Positions 24,145-35,515 of a DNA stretch of 64,000 nt are shown here, piece after piece. The notes under the pieces are model-generated. The model did no database searches and was not told the DNA's origin. It saw only the letters and a list, made by a program, of their open reading frames with translations. The stretch lies in assembly GCA_014871385.1 (NCBI GenBank), contig CM026428.1:9716772-9780771 (forward strand), given 5' to 3'. Source of the DNA: Ceratodon purpureus. Its lineage: Eukaryota; Streptophyta; Bryopsida; Pseudoditrichales; Ditrichaceae. A program made the translations under genes and the position numbers. Each line of letters begins with the position of its first letter. Positions within the stretch are counted from its first letter, which is position 1.

Positions 24145-27100
24145 ATGGAGGCTGACGATCCAAACCAGAGCGCGGGGACGATGGCGGAACGGGAGACAGT
24201 CCTCAGGGAGGACCAGGATTTCAACGCCTGGGACTTCGACGGTGACCCAGGACAGGGAGGTTTTAGGACACGCATCACTCCGTCGGCGACATCAGAGCGG
24301 GACGAGTCTTGGGCAACAAGAAGGTCTGACCGTATGCAAGATCTTGCTGGGCAAGATCACGTTGTTGACCTAGCTGCCGTGGAGGACAGCTTCAGTTGGG
24401 GCGCATGTTCGTCTAGTCCAGATGTCTCGGGAGAGTTTGCGGATGGGGATAACGGTGCTGCTCACGGATTTGACGGTGTTGGTCCTGCAAATGATGTTCA
24501 AGGTGCAGTCGAGCAACCCATCGAAGAAGAGGAACACAGTCCACAAAGAAAGGAAAGTTCTGGTGTGGGAGCAAAGGAGAAGAACAATCAGAGGCCTTCT
24601 TGGAGGTATGTGCGGGATAGGGTGAAGATGTCTGTCCAGAACCCACCTGCTGGCCCTTTCACTAGGGCAGACCTAGAATGGGAAACGAAGTGCAACCAAG
24701 GGCGTGGTAGGCGACGTGAGACACACAAAGCTACAATACCGTGGGACCGGCTGGACGACTTCTTGGAGGGCGAAATGTCCGCTAGACAGCATCCCTGCAC
24801 CTTTGTTGAGGAAACTAGAAAGTGCAAGAAAAGAGGCGAAAGGAAACAAGTGCGAGGGGAATCAGCTGTCCAAGAAATCAGGTACACAGTGAAGGGTATC
24901 TGTCTGTCCTATGTGTTATTCCCCTGTCCATGCTAGAGATCTATCTGTGGTTCGTATAATGTATTCCTTATGTGACCTGCACTTCAGTTGTGATTTGATG
25001 TCTGCTCAAGGAATCTGCACCGTCATTTTGTTCAACTCTGTCTGTCCTAATTATTCTGCCTACATGGCCTCTTTGGTAACTACAACTCTTTCATGTTTAT
25101 TTCGTGCAGGTATTGGTGTCAATATGGTCCAGAGGATTATACGAAGCACTACAAGGTGGAAATACAGAAAGTCTTTGCCCACACACTCACTTAGAAGAAG
25201 AATTCCACCAACCAAAGGAAAGCTTTGCAACGTGCTCAGAAGATTGTAGACAAGGCGGCAAAGCAAGCTGCCGTAAAACCCCGACCTAAGAAGAAAAGTA
25301 AGTTAGACCCTGTCCCTGTCCCTGATCTGAATGCTGAGGCTGTAGATGAGGATGCTGAAGAGCAGGCTAGGCTGAAGGAGGCCAAGGAGCGTCTTTTGCA
25401 GGCCCAGGCTATGCTCGATGCAGCAGTGAAACCAAAGAGGAAGACTAGGGTGGGTAAGAGACATGCCGGAATGTCCATGAAACGGGGATGTCAGTGTAAT
25501 TTCGTGGCCAAACAGTTGGAGGTTGATGAAAACCTTTGTACCATTCAATTCCACTGCATGGATCATGTCAACAAAGCTGGAAATCCGTGTCATGGCGCAG
25601 AGTTCGGAGGACAGCGGGCAGGGCTGTCTGGACACTTATCAGCTGCAACAAAACAGTGGATTGTTGACTCCCTTAGGTCAGGCAAATCGCCTGCCCAGGT
25701 CATGGCAGACCACAAGGCAGAGGTGCTCCGATGTGCCAAGGACAACCTCCCAGCAACACGAGACACTTTCGTGATGCCCTCTGATGTGTATAACATCGCC
25801 AATAAGTTAGCGAAGGAGCTGTGGGAAAAGCATCCCAGGGATGCCATGAGTGTCCGTATGTGGACAGACGAGAATCCTGATTGTTTTTATCATTACAAGG
25901 AATATGGTAACATCGAGTTGAATGACCCCCCTCCTGATGAAGACGACCCTTTCTGCTTGGCCATCCAAACTGAATGGCAGCTCGAAATGATGGTCCGCCA
26001 TGGCCACCGTCGACCACTGTCCATGGATGCAACATTTTCAACCAACGCCCCGAAGGTCAGTTCGGACCTCCAGCCTGTCGTATTTTTATTTCGTTCACCC
26101 TGTCCACTGTCTTGGACAGGCTGTCCTTAATTTATTGTCGTAATCTCTGATACTGCTGTACCGTTTCTCTGTTTCCCCAGTATCCGCTTTACACTGTTAT
26201 GGTCTTCGACGAATGGGAGCAAGGTATTCCGGTTGCTTTTACAATCCAGGGGAGATCAAGAGAGGTTGATATAGTTCCATGGCTGAAGAAACTCAATGAA
26301 AGGTGTATCGCTATGAAGCCAGATTGGAAACCAAGCTCTTTCCTTGTGGATAATGATGACGCGGAGCTTAATGCTATAAGGTGAGTCAAGTACAGACCCT
26401 GCTCACTAATTTGAATTACGAAATATGCCAAAACAAACCGGTCCTAATGACTGCTGTGTCTGTCCTGAGTACAGGAAGGTCTGGCCTGAGACTGAGCAGG
26501 TGGAGGGACAAAAGAATGAGGACGTCAAGATTCTCTTATGTTTATGGCATACCCGAAAGGCATGGCTTGAAAACGCTATGCAGAAGATAAAGGCGAACTA
26601 CTTAAGGGCAGAGGTGCTGGGGGCATGTGCAGACTTGATGTACGGGAATGGAATTTTGCAAGGGGAGTTGGCTGTACAGGCTGCTCAGGAGAGGTTTAAG
26701 CAACTGAAAGCGAAGTATCCACAGGCCAAAACGTTCTTCGCTTATTAAAAAAGGAGAGCTACCACGCTAATTTGAAGGCAATTCTTAGGACAAGCAGACA
26801 GAAATTCGATGGGAGACGGGTCGACTGGTTGATATACCACTTGGTGAAGGATGTCTTAACCCACTACTGGTATGCTGTTCAATGTAAATTGTATGGTTTC
26901 ATTAAGAATGGTAAAGCTGAAGGGATAGTGGCCAGTGCTGTCATGAGAGCTGCTGAGATTCCTGATGAGCATGTGCGAATCTGTGAAGAGGAGGACGTCG
27001 CCTATGTGGCATCACAGACAAATTTTCCAGAGATTTGGGCTGTCATGAGCCCGAATTCTGACTGGGCTAATTGTAACTGTCCATTAGGACAGAGGGGAAA

Positions 27101-27572
27101 CATTTGCAAACACGTAGTGAAGGTTTTCAGGATGATAAATAAGGAGGTCGAACCTGCGGATATTATCAGATATGCAGGATCATTGAGGGGGACCATTGCT
27201 GCTGGATACAACACTGCTGGGGTGGATGCTTTTGCTACTGGAAGGGAGGCTGAAACTGCCACTGAAAGGACAGCCGTTGTAAAGACCGATAGCCCTGAGA
27301 AACAACTTTGCGATTTCAAAGATATAATGCGGGAGTGTGAGGGGCTGGCAGCGGGAAATACGAATCTGAGGACACACTTCGTGGCTCTTGCACACGAATT
27401 CAAAGGGAAACTTTCTGCCATGAAAGTGAAGAGTGATAAAGGGCTCCTTCACCCTTTGTCACAACCTTCCTTCAAGGTTGGTGATGGACCGAAGAATCTC
27501 CGGCGGTTTAAAGCTTTCTCAGAGACAGGTCGCAAGAAGAATAGCGATAGGACAACTCGCGGAACCCGTTAG
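24145..27572 (+). pseudogene. MULE transposase gene with a nonsense codon and a frameshift
   Basis: Four exons fit: 24145-24881, 25110-26055, 26181-26380 and 26475-27572, about 990 codons in all. The acidic N-terminus is followed by YWCQYGPEDYTKHYK and a Cys/His-rich region (RGCQCNFVAKQ to GNPCHG) that resembles FAR1/FLYWCH-type DNA-binding domains. The catalytic core includes SMDATF (first Asp, codon 26026-26028) and VDNDDAE (second Asp near 26349). A SWIM finger CNCPLGQRGNICKHVVKVF lies near 27,073-27,130. Two lesions are present. An in-frame TAG at 25192-25194 interrupts exon 2. A -1 frame change is needed around 26,741-26,752 at TTATTAAAAAAGG, because one frame ends at TAA while similarity continues in another (LLKKESYHANLKAIL). 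An extra small intron or sequencing error could explain either, but as read the copy would not make an intact transposase. Confidence 0.85.
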
Positions 27573-27960
27573 AATATAGGACAGACAGGGTAAGACACGC
27601 TAGGATTCTTAGGACAGAGGGTGATTGTTTCTTTTTATTCAATGGAAACATATTCTGTCATTGTGATTCTATGACACCTGAGAATGGGGGTTCCTTATTA
27701 TGACAGTTATTTGAAGGGGGGGTCCTCTGTTAGGACAGGCTATATGCCCGCCTGTTTACCATTACCCGATTGTATTTGAATATCATGCTCGATGGACGCT
27801 TGTCCTCCCTGTCATGGCAGTAAAATTCCCGTGTCCTACCTGTCATTGCTGTCCTCCCTGTCCTAAGAGTTTCTGTCCTCCGTGTCCTCTCTGTCATTGT
27901 TATCATGTCAGTCCCTGTCCTAATAGTATTCGTTTTAATTGTATGTTAGCAATTTTTAAT
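27573..27960. repeat. Cluster of TGTCCT / AGGACA words
   Basis: Between about 27,800 and 27,930 the hexamer TGTCCT occurs seven times, with TGTCAT and AGGACAG variants around it (for example near 27,580, 27,611 and 27,733). The same words recur in the transposase introns and at 31,605-31,650 and 32,328-32,376. The clustering is far above chance and lies between the two convergent genes. Confidence 0.75.
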
Positions 27961-27984
27961 TCATATTAATCTTATTTATATTCG

Positions 27985-28009
27985 TTTTTTTTTTTTTTTT
28001 TTTTTTTTT
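27985..28009. repeat. 25-base T homopolymer
   Basis: An uninterrupted T run just after the TGTCCT cluster, inside the MULE. It may be a poly(A) remnant of a minus-strand insertion or simple slippage. Confidence 0.9.
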
Positions 28010-28252
28010 ATTATTTAATTTTCGTGTAATGGATTCATTTCACCGTTGTTGCGCGTGAAGTACTGCAAATTCAGAACGCATTATTTCCTCTTTCCTTAAC
28101 TCCTTTTTTTTTAAACATTCCGGGGCTTTTAAGAGTGCGTTAGGCCAAACAAGTCAGGTGTCCTTAGTACACGACCAGGTTCACAACCAAAATGAGGTCC
28201 ATGCCCTAAACCCTCCATAATAGGGCTACGGCCTGTCTTAAAAACATGTTAA

Positions 28253-28644
28253 CCCTTCAATGCCTAAGGCGGTCTCAGCACAATGGTTCGGCAAAAAACA
28301 CATCAGTTGAGCTATATCCCTCTTAGTGGTCCACGTCATTTAAAAAAGAGAATCTGCCTTCTCCAACCGTACGGATGTGAAGGGGATGATGTCACGATGT
28401 CGTCATCCTTAGATGAAATTCATACAACCGTGGATGAAGGGTCATTATAATAGAAATATGCCACCTTTCAGGTCATATCTGACACATAAAGTATGCGAAT
28501 TCACTAAATTTTAGTGCATTGGACAGATTAACTACCTGCCCCTATTCGATGGGAAGAACTCATATCCAAATTCCACGTCATTCAGACACAGGCATCAATA
28601 AACATACTTTTGCAACCAAAATTGGTGCCGTAGGCATTAAAGGG
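28253..28644. mobile_element. TTAA-bounded MITE nested in the MULE
   Basis: The 392-bp segment is flanked by TTAA on both sides (28249-28252 and 28645-28648). Its ends are inverted repeats: CCCTTCAATGCCTAAGGC on the left and, in reverse complement, CCCTTTAATGCCTACGGC on the right, with two mismatches in 18. TTAA target duplications with CCC-starting ends are characteristic of the piggyBac superfamily. There is no coding capacity. It is younger than the MULE copy, or travelled inside it. Confidence 0.8.
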
Positions 28645-28825
28645 TTAATGTCTCTTAGGACAAGGATTTCTAGTTCTGTCTTCCAGTGACTACGTCCTTA
28701 CAGTATGGATGCCATTCCCAAACTGAAGTGCCCTGAGAACGAAGAAACAAAACCCCACGCAACTCAACACTGCCTGCCCTACGGAACTTCTATCCTATGT
28801 ACAGCCTGACCAGCAAACCAGAGGA

Positions 28826-31546
28826 CTAGTAGGGGCCCCTGAACAGCACGACGGGCTGGACTGCCGCTGTGATGAAGTCATTCTCCTCAAGCACACCGGA
28901 AACGCTGGGCTCCTCCTTCGGTCCACCTTCGGCTTGAACCGCACCCGATGTCGTAATGACCCGAGCACCCACCCTATCCCCGAAGTCGCCTCCATGTCCA
29001 TCTCCGCCCACCTCATCCCCAAGGTCCCCATCAGGTGAAGAGTCATCTGCACATCGCCCAACATCAAAGGTGCAGAGCACTTGAGAAGCCCTGAAATCGT
29101 CTAACTCCTCCAAGTTGTCGTCGACATTCCAGGCCGCGATCTTGGTGATGCAGGCCGACACACTCTCCCGATGAAGCCCCCGAGCAGCCCTAAAAAAGTC
29201 ATCTCCCGCTCGGGGCCAAACACCCAAAGCTTCCAAGGACCCAAAACAATATCCGAGCTCAATATTCTCCCGGAGCAGGAGTACGTGGCGAAAGGCAGTT
29301 AGAACAGCCTCATGGTCCACTCCGGCGCGGTCGACCCACATGTCGCGGAGAATGTGCTCCTGCTGAGTGGCCACCATGTCGCGGCAGGCCTTCACAAAGG
29401 TTCGTCTTCGCCACTGTATGAATTTCGCTACCTGGTCCCCTTGCTCACCACCGTTGTCCAGAACACGTCGGAAATCCCTGAAGGCCGTCCCTTCCAAGTC
29501 CAAGGTAGGAAAGAAAATCTTACCGCATCGGACGAGCTCCTCCATGGCAAACATAACCTGTACGCTCCTAGAATTGAGCCTCTCCTTAGTCAGTCCGCCG
29601 ACGGGACAAAGCATGGGCATCCTCCCTCCAACCTCTGATCGGGCAAATAACTTCAATGCGCGAGCCATGTGGGGGGGTTCGGTGCACATATCCATTCGAC
29701 TGTATTCGTCTTCTGTCCAGACTATGAGGGCTTCGAACTCCTCGACCGTGTGATGAAAAGGGCGACGAAGAAATGTAGGCTCCGGGACGGTGATGAGCTC
29801 CACGAAGAGTGGCGACCAAGCCCACGCCTTCTCCTCTGCCTCGATTTCCAGCCCCTCGTCAAACTTGACAAGCTCGTCGGCCACATGCCTCGCCCGATTC
29901 TCCTCCATCTCGCGGCGAGTCTGCGCGAAGTTCCTCTGCGCGACTGAGTACGACAGAACGTCATCGTGGTGAACGAAGAAAGCCGCTATCTCCTTCTCGA
30001 TGTCCTCTTCAGATTTCCTCACGAAAGCGGCCTTGCATATGTCGACCCCGTCCACGACTGATTTCGGTAAAGTATCCTGCGAATCAAAACAAACATTCAG
30101 TTCATTATGTAACCCAATCATCCAAACACAGCAGCACTAGCAGATTGATATATGAAGGGACCGAATTTCTTCTTACCATAATCTCGGGGGTGAATTTGAG
30201 CAAACCCCACGCCGCGGCTACCTTCCCCCGCAGATGGCCCTGCTCTTGCAGGGCACGTAACTCCTTCGTGGCCGCCTGCAGGTCAGTCAGCATCTCCAAG
30301 GGAATGATGTCGCCACTCTGCTCCACCAAGCAATACAGTCCCGGGGGTGGGCCTGGAGGTTTAGGTACCGTCTGTGGATCCGGGTCCGGATACAACTCCC
30401 GAGCTCTACCTCTCGCCCACATGATACAATCAAATCTGCGCCTCGCCTCGGCGTCCATCGGTGGCACCGGCTCTTCCATCCTCCCTGCCCTCGCCCCCCC
30501 CCCCCCCCCCCCCCCCCCCCCTTGGCCGGCTGCTGCTTCCTCACCCGCGAGCTGCCTCCTCCCCCATCCTCCCCGTCTCCTTTCTTTTTCCCCCGACTAC
30601 TACCCCCACCCTCCTGTTCCCCTTCTCTAGCTGGTCCCCGCGCCTTCGAGCCCTCATCCTCGTCTTCACGGTTCATAGGGCAGGAACTGCTGTCCACCTT
30701 CGCCCTCTTCCCGACTGGAGCGCCCTGTCCCGCAGCCGCTGCTGTCGCCCCCCTGGTCCTCGACCTGATGCCGCTCCCCCCTGCCACACCCCCTTGCTGC
30801 CCCCCTGCAGTCCCTCCAGACCTCAAAGGCCTCTTCCCTTTCTGAGTGTCCCCTCCTCCTGCAGTCGCCAGCCCACCCCGCCTACCATTATTCCCGCCCC
30901 CCCCTGTACGCGCCAGCCGGTCCCTGTTATTCTCCTCCAGCACCTCCGCCACGCTAGGACCGTCCCCGACCTTCACTCTCTTGGATGTCGGAGTGACCTC
31001 TACCGGCGGCAATTCAACAGCTACAGGCACTCCCCCCCCACTCCCGCTGCTCAGCATGACGACCTCATCCCTACTGTCCTCGGTAGTGCTGTCATCGTCC
31101 GCCGACTCTTCGTCATTTACCACCCTGGCAGACCTCCCCGCTCCTCCCGACTTGGGCATGAGATGTTTACCTAACATCTGCCACGGAATAGAGAGGTTGT
31201 ACTTCTTGAAGACGGCCCTGGACTCCTTATTCCCATCCAAACCGCGAGAGGGGTAGATTTTCAACCTCCCGTTCTTCTTGGTGTCGTAGTTGGGACACAT
31301 ATCCATCTGTCTGTGCCACCCCAAGTTGGCTTTATCAACCATATCTGAATTACAGTAACGGCAAATGAAAGGGATCTTGGCCCGGGCCTTCCCACCACCC
31401 TGCGATGACACATAAGACCGACGCCAGAGAAGGTTAACCTCCACCATCATCCAATCGTATTCGGAGATGGTGAAGGCATCTCTGTTTGCTGGATAGCAAG
31501 TCCATGTGCTCTGACACACAATGACCTCCTCCGACCCTTGCTTGCC
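28826..31546 (-). CDS. Second MULE gene: BED-like finger protein of unknown function
   Basis: Two coding exons are clear: 31546-30177 and 30076-28826, joined in phase (FTPEIM / DTLPKSVVDG). The acceptor for the first is CAG before GGCAAGCAAGGG. A short upstream exon near 31,730 (MAGQDRKASSG) is possible, but its phase does not fit the simplest splice. The N-terminal part has CRYCN followed by WHRQMDMC, a BED-like Cys2-His-Cys finger, then a low-complexity basic/acidic region. The C-terminal half (about 415 residues) is globular-looking and contains KAWAWSPLFVELITVPEP and LRDMWVDRAGVDHEAV; I do not recognise this family. A 28-base G run (coding strand) at 30521-30494 separates two reading frames: the upstream frame runs out after it, and the downstream frame begins just before MEEPVPPMDAEARRRFDCIM. 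The convergent position relative to the transposase recalls mudrB, but no sequence relation is claimed. Confidence 0.7.
30494..30521. repeat. 28-base C homopolymer inside a coding exon
   Basis: On the coding (minus) strand it is a G run read as polyglycine in any frame. Its length sets which of two open frames follows, so it acts as a frame switch for the second MULE gene. The length may also be unreliable in the assembly. Confidence 0.9.
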
Positions 31547-31552
31547 CTGCAC

Positions 31553-32883
31553 AAGAAGCTGTCCAGCAATCGACTACCTCAGTAATACCGAAGAGAAGAG
31601 GGTGATAGGACAGGAATAGAAGATGAATAGGACAGGACTAGGACAGGTATAGGATTAGAAATTCAGGAGAGGAGAATGGGACACTCACCCCTGGCACTGG
31701 CCCCGGAGCTTGCTTTTCTATCTTGACCTGCCATTCCGCGGGAAGGTCCTTCACATCCAGGACCGTCGCTCAGAGCCGAAGAACCTTGCAGGCGTCGTGG
31801 GCGGAGAGTCCTCCAAGGTCCGGGGGTGTTTTCTGTGAAACCTACAGAAGAACCGCATGGAAGACACTTATGTTAGTACCGTTTTAGTAGCGGTAACAGG
31901 GCAAAGAAATGAAAGTGCTCGAGAAGCAAGGGTTGGGAAAAAAAATGGCACAAGTAGGAAGGAGGAGGCGGAATACAGTTTGCGAGAGAAGCAAAGAGAC
32001 AAAAGGAATGAACGAAATATAAAGAGAAGGAAAAAAAAAAAAAAAAACAAAGGAAACAGAATGAAAAGACTACCTGAGGGAAGGCATGCGCCAACGATGC
32101 TAGCATAGAGGACGTCTAACTAACACCGAAATTCAAGTAAACCACGACTACGGAGAGAGAACAACAGAGGAACAAAAGATAAAACATCGAAAAAAAGGAA
32201 CAAACCCTAATACAATATCATTCCGCACACCACAGCACCCCAAACCGTACTTGGCAGAGTGCCTAAACAACACACACGTAATCAGAAAGGAAGATACCCT
32301 GAACAGGAAACCCTAAACTAAACCTTTAGGACAGGCGTGGGAGGACGACGACTAGGGAGAACTAAACCTTAGGACAGAGGAAGCATAAACACAGACTCCG
32401 CAACGAACATCACAGGACCGGAAAAACTGAACCGCAAACCACAAGGAGCTCATGGCAATGACAACAACGATGACGACATAAACACAAAAGACCACTCACC
32501 AAGTGATGAAGGTGGTCCATCCTGTGGAAGTCCAATTCCGGCGGCACCTCCCTCTTGGTGCTCCTACGAAGCTCCGCTAAGCCGCCTCAGGGGACCGTAG
32601 CAACCCACAGGAGCCAAATCGACGCAGCCGCACCCGTCCACGAACCTCCCGCAGCAGCAATTGAAGCCGCCGTAGTCGCCAGAACCCTCCTCTTCGACAC
32701 TAGGGTGAGCGAACGTGAACCTCACCAGTACTCGCACTCTCTAAACCTAGACCATCAAGCATCTACCTTGGAAACAAGCCGACAAAAACCTAAACCCCCG
32801 AATATTCCACCATAGCCACGAAAACCAAGGCAGCAAACATCCGAGTTCTGGAGAGGGACGACAAGGGGTACGAGGGCGCGACA
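31553..32883. other. Right internal flank of the MULE
   Basis: Lies between the second gene and the right terminal repeat and should contain its promoter and leader on the minus strand. AGGACAG words occur at 31,605-31,650 and 32,328-32,376. A purine-rich stretch with an A run lies at about 31,930-32,048. No further gene is supported. Confidence 0.5.
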
Positions 32884-33123
32884 ATGGCGACGGGGGCGAG
32901 GGAGACGACGGGATGGGAACGTCTGGTTGGGAACGGGGCCCGGCGGGGGACGAGACCGGGCACGAGGGGCATCGCAGCGCGGGCGGGTGCGGGAGAACGG
33001 GCTCCACGGGCCCGGGAGGCCGGGGCGAGGGACAGGGACGGGGAGGGTCGGGAGGGTCGCGAGGCTCGGGAGCGCGGGGGCTGCCCCTGCCCTCAAACAA
33101 AGGAAATGCAACGCTTGTAGGGG
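32884..33123. repeat. Right 240-bp terminal inverted repeat of the MULE
   Basis: Reverse complement of 23576-23815 with about three differences. Its outer end reads CTTGTAGGGG on the plus strand. Immediately outside, CAAGATAAAG shows no duplication of the left flank. Confidence 0.95.
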
Positions 33124-33229
33124 CAAGATAAAGAGACCCGTATACAACTTGCTAATGGGTATACTTAGCAATCCCAATTTGAAACACTGGTATGTGAGCT
33201 GGACAAGAGCGCTCAATTGATTGAATTAA

Positions 33230-34091
33230 CCCCTAAAGTTCTAAGGGTATTTTTCATCAAAACTGCCTGAAAACAGCCCCTCTTCAAAGCAAGGTGGATT
33301 TTGCAAAGTTGGGGTCTTAATTAGTACATCTAACCGTAAGATCTTGTAGCTAACTTCTACGTCTACATGTCCACCAAATCTTACACACTCATTCCTCACC
33401 AATTGCATGATCGTAACGTTCAAAGTTGAAAAACAAGCTATTTTTCCCTGCGCACAAAGGGATCAACAGAGTTTTGAAGGCCCAAAAAACCATTTTTTTG
33501 CATTATGGATTTTGGGGGTTTTGATGTACGTCAAAGAAGACTAAGTTAGCTAATTGTGTTAAGAAAATTATATTAAAAAAAATTGTGGAAGGTTGTCAAA
33601 AAAATCATTTTCCGCTAGGGGGTGTACTGAAATTCACAAACAAAGGCCGTCTTTTGACAATAAAAATAGCATATGAAAAAAAATTGGATTAAAAATACAA
33701 ATGGTAGGAACATGCTCTACTGCCTCCTCTATAAATAGAAATTTTTATTTTTGAAAAATATCAAAATCTCAATTTTTGGTGGAATTTCAAAGTTTCAACT
33801 TTGGGCAGATTTTGGTAATTTGGGCAGTTTTGGCGGCAGTTTTGGGAAGGATTTGCTGCATTCACTGTCATTCTCATTGGCTAACTTACTGCCCTTGGAG
33901 GAGCTTTTGCGGTTCAGAGGTGAATAAATTTACACTCCGACATCGGAATTGAAAATAAAAAATACCGACACAAAGCTCTCACCAAGGCCTACTTTCATTA
34001 AAATTTTCATAAAATCTGAGTTCAAATTGCATTTGCGGGTACGTGCCCAAACTCCAAAAAAGCCCCATTTTGCCAAATTGTCCTTTAGGGG
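33230..34091. mobile_element. TTAA-bounded non-coding element, copy 1 (862 bp)
   Basis: TTAA occurs at 33226-33229 and 34092-34095. The ends are inverted: CCCCTAAAG on the left and CTTTAGGGG on the right. The interior shares many blocks with the copies at 61,117 and 34,411, such as GAAATTCACA(A/T)ACAAAGGCC and TTTTTGGTGGAATTTCAAAG. No open frame of note. It sits only about 100 bp outside the MULE end. Ends and target suit a piggyBac-type MITE. Confidence 0.85.
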
Positions 34092-34410
34092 TTAACAGAA
34101 TACTAAATTAGGATTGACATATTTTTGAATTCCTGTGAACATGTGTATCTTTATAAGTGATAAGATTTTCTCAGAATATTCTCTAATATGCATTTCAAAA
34201 TTAGATCAAATGGATTAACTTTAGTGGTGTCATCAGTACCGGCAAATACTTTTTCACTTTAAAATAGTTTGTGACTTTAATTTTAATATTCATAGTTAGT
34301 GTAAGTTATCAAATAATGTGATGCTCCATTTGAAGAGGCCGCTCTAAAATGATGTAGATTATTAATTTACATAATAATCCATGACTTTAGAAGGAATTGT
34401 TATAGTTTAA

Positions 34411-35020
34411 CCCTTAAAGTAGATAGGCCTCAAAACTGCTAAAATCCCTCAAAACTAGCCTCTTTCAATACAAGGTGTAAAATTTCAATACAAGGTGTTA
34501 ATTTCCAAGTCTTGATGTATTTTGGAGGATATAACCATAGGATATAGTGCCTTACTTGTATATGAACCCCAAACCTTAGATTCAAAGTCCTTACCATTTG
34601 TGAGATCATAATGTTCAAAGTTGGAAAAAAAAAATTTAGCCCTTGTTGCAAAATGGATTTGAAGTGTTTTGTAAGCCAAAGAAATCAATTTCAAAAGTAA
34701 ATTTAAGTTGAGGCTCTTCAAATTCTTGTTCCTAAGTGAGTTAGGAATATGTCCACGAATGTTTACAGTCAGACAACCTATAAAACCTAAAGAAATGCTT
34801 CATTTCACACATGGAGGTATGCTGAAATTCAAATACAAAGGCCAGTCTTTGATAGTAAAAAAGGCATATAGAGAAATATTGGATTGAAAATTGGAGCGGT
34901 TAGATCATGCCTTAAAAAACTTTTTACATATTAAAAAAAAAAAACTTGAAAAAGTAGAATCTCAATTTTTGGTGAATTTTTGAAGTTTCTATGATCTAAT
35001 AAATTTTGGGAAAATTTTGA
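34411..35020. mobile_element. Diverged or truncated TTAA-type element, copy 3
   Basis: TTAA at 34407-34410 is followed by CCCTTAAAG, matching the left terminus of the family. Internal blocks such as ATGCTGAAATTCAAATACAA (from about 34,830) and TCTCAATTTTTGGTGAATTT align with the other copies. No matching right terminus was found, so the end coordinate is approximate and the copy is probably truncated. Confidence 0.65.
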
Positions 35021-35427
35021 GGATAAATGAGTATATTCTATGGTTTTGGCAGATCTCAACATACTCTAATAGTGCTTTCAAACTTTGACTGCGAATATCT
35101 CCTAAAGTATAAGGAATTTTGAAGTATGAATGGTCGTGTCGGAAAGGTATGGAAAAACTCCATGATCTGCAAAAAAATCATCATCACACAATCTATTTTA
35201 ATATGTGAGAGCATGACCAAAGTCAAATCGACACTGGTAGAGTTCATTTTGACTTTAGGGATTACGTTGTCAACCAATGTAGGTCCTAAGGTAGCTCAAC
35301 TTTGTCTATATCTTTCAATTGAAGTGACCCTGAACAATAAAGAGGTTTTTAAATGATGTCAATTGTTCCAAGTAATGTAACCCACATTTAGCAGAACTAA
35401 TAGTGTAACAAGAAAATCAATTGCAAG
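35021..35427. other. Spacer, no gene seen
   Basis: AT-rich sequence after the third TTAA-type copy. It may include more diverged element sequence. No supported feature. Confidence 0.4.
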
Positions 35428-35515
35428 TGAATCAACTATGACCAAACTATACTACTAGTATTTTTTTTTTTTGAATCAACTATGACCAAACTATACTTCT
35501 AGTATTTTTTTTTTT
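35428..35515. repeat. 44-bp tandem duplication ending in T runs
   Basis: The unit begins TGAATCAACTATGACCAAAC and ends in about 11 to 12 T. It is repeated at once with one internal difference (ACTACTAG versus ACTTCTAG). Confidence 0.9.

Larger units (their letters stand above)
23576..33123. mobile_element. Mutator-like (MULE) DNA transposon, 9.5 kb
   Basis: The element is bounded by 240-bp GC-rich terminal inverted repeats beginning CCCCTAC. The two ends differ at only about three positions, so insertion or end homogenisation was recent. Inside, a plus-strand gene (24,145-27,572) encodes a MULE transposase with DDE-type residues and a SWIM finger. A minus-strand gene (28,826-31,546) encodes a protein of unknown function with a BED-like finger. 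The genes converge, as mudrA and mudrB do in maize MuDR. A small TTAA-bounded element is nested at 28,253-28,644. No clear 9- to 11-bp target duplication is visible: the left flank ends in a T run plus C, the right flank begins CAAGATAAAG. Confidence 0.9.

Noticed and set aside
30461..31174. 237-codon Pro/Ser-rich plus-strand open frame
   Set aside because: It is antisense to the second MULE gene and results from its C-rich composition.
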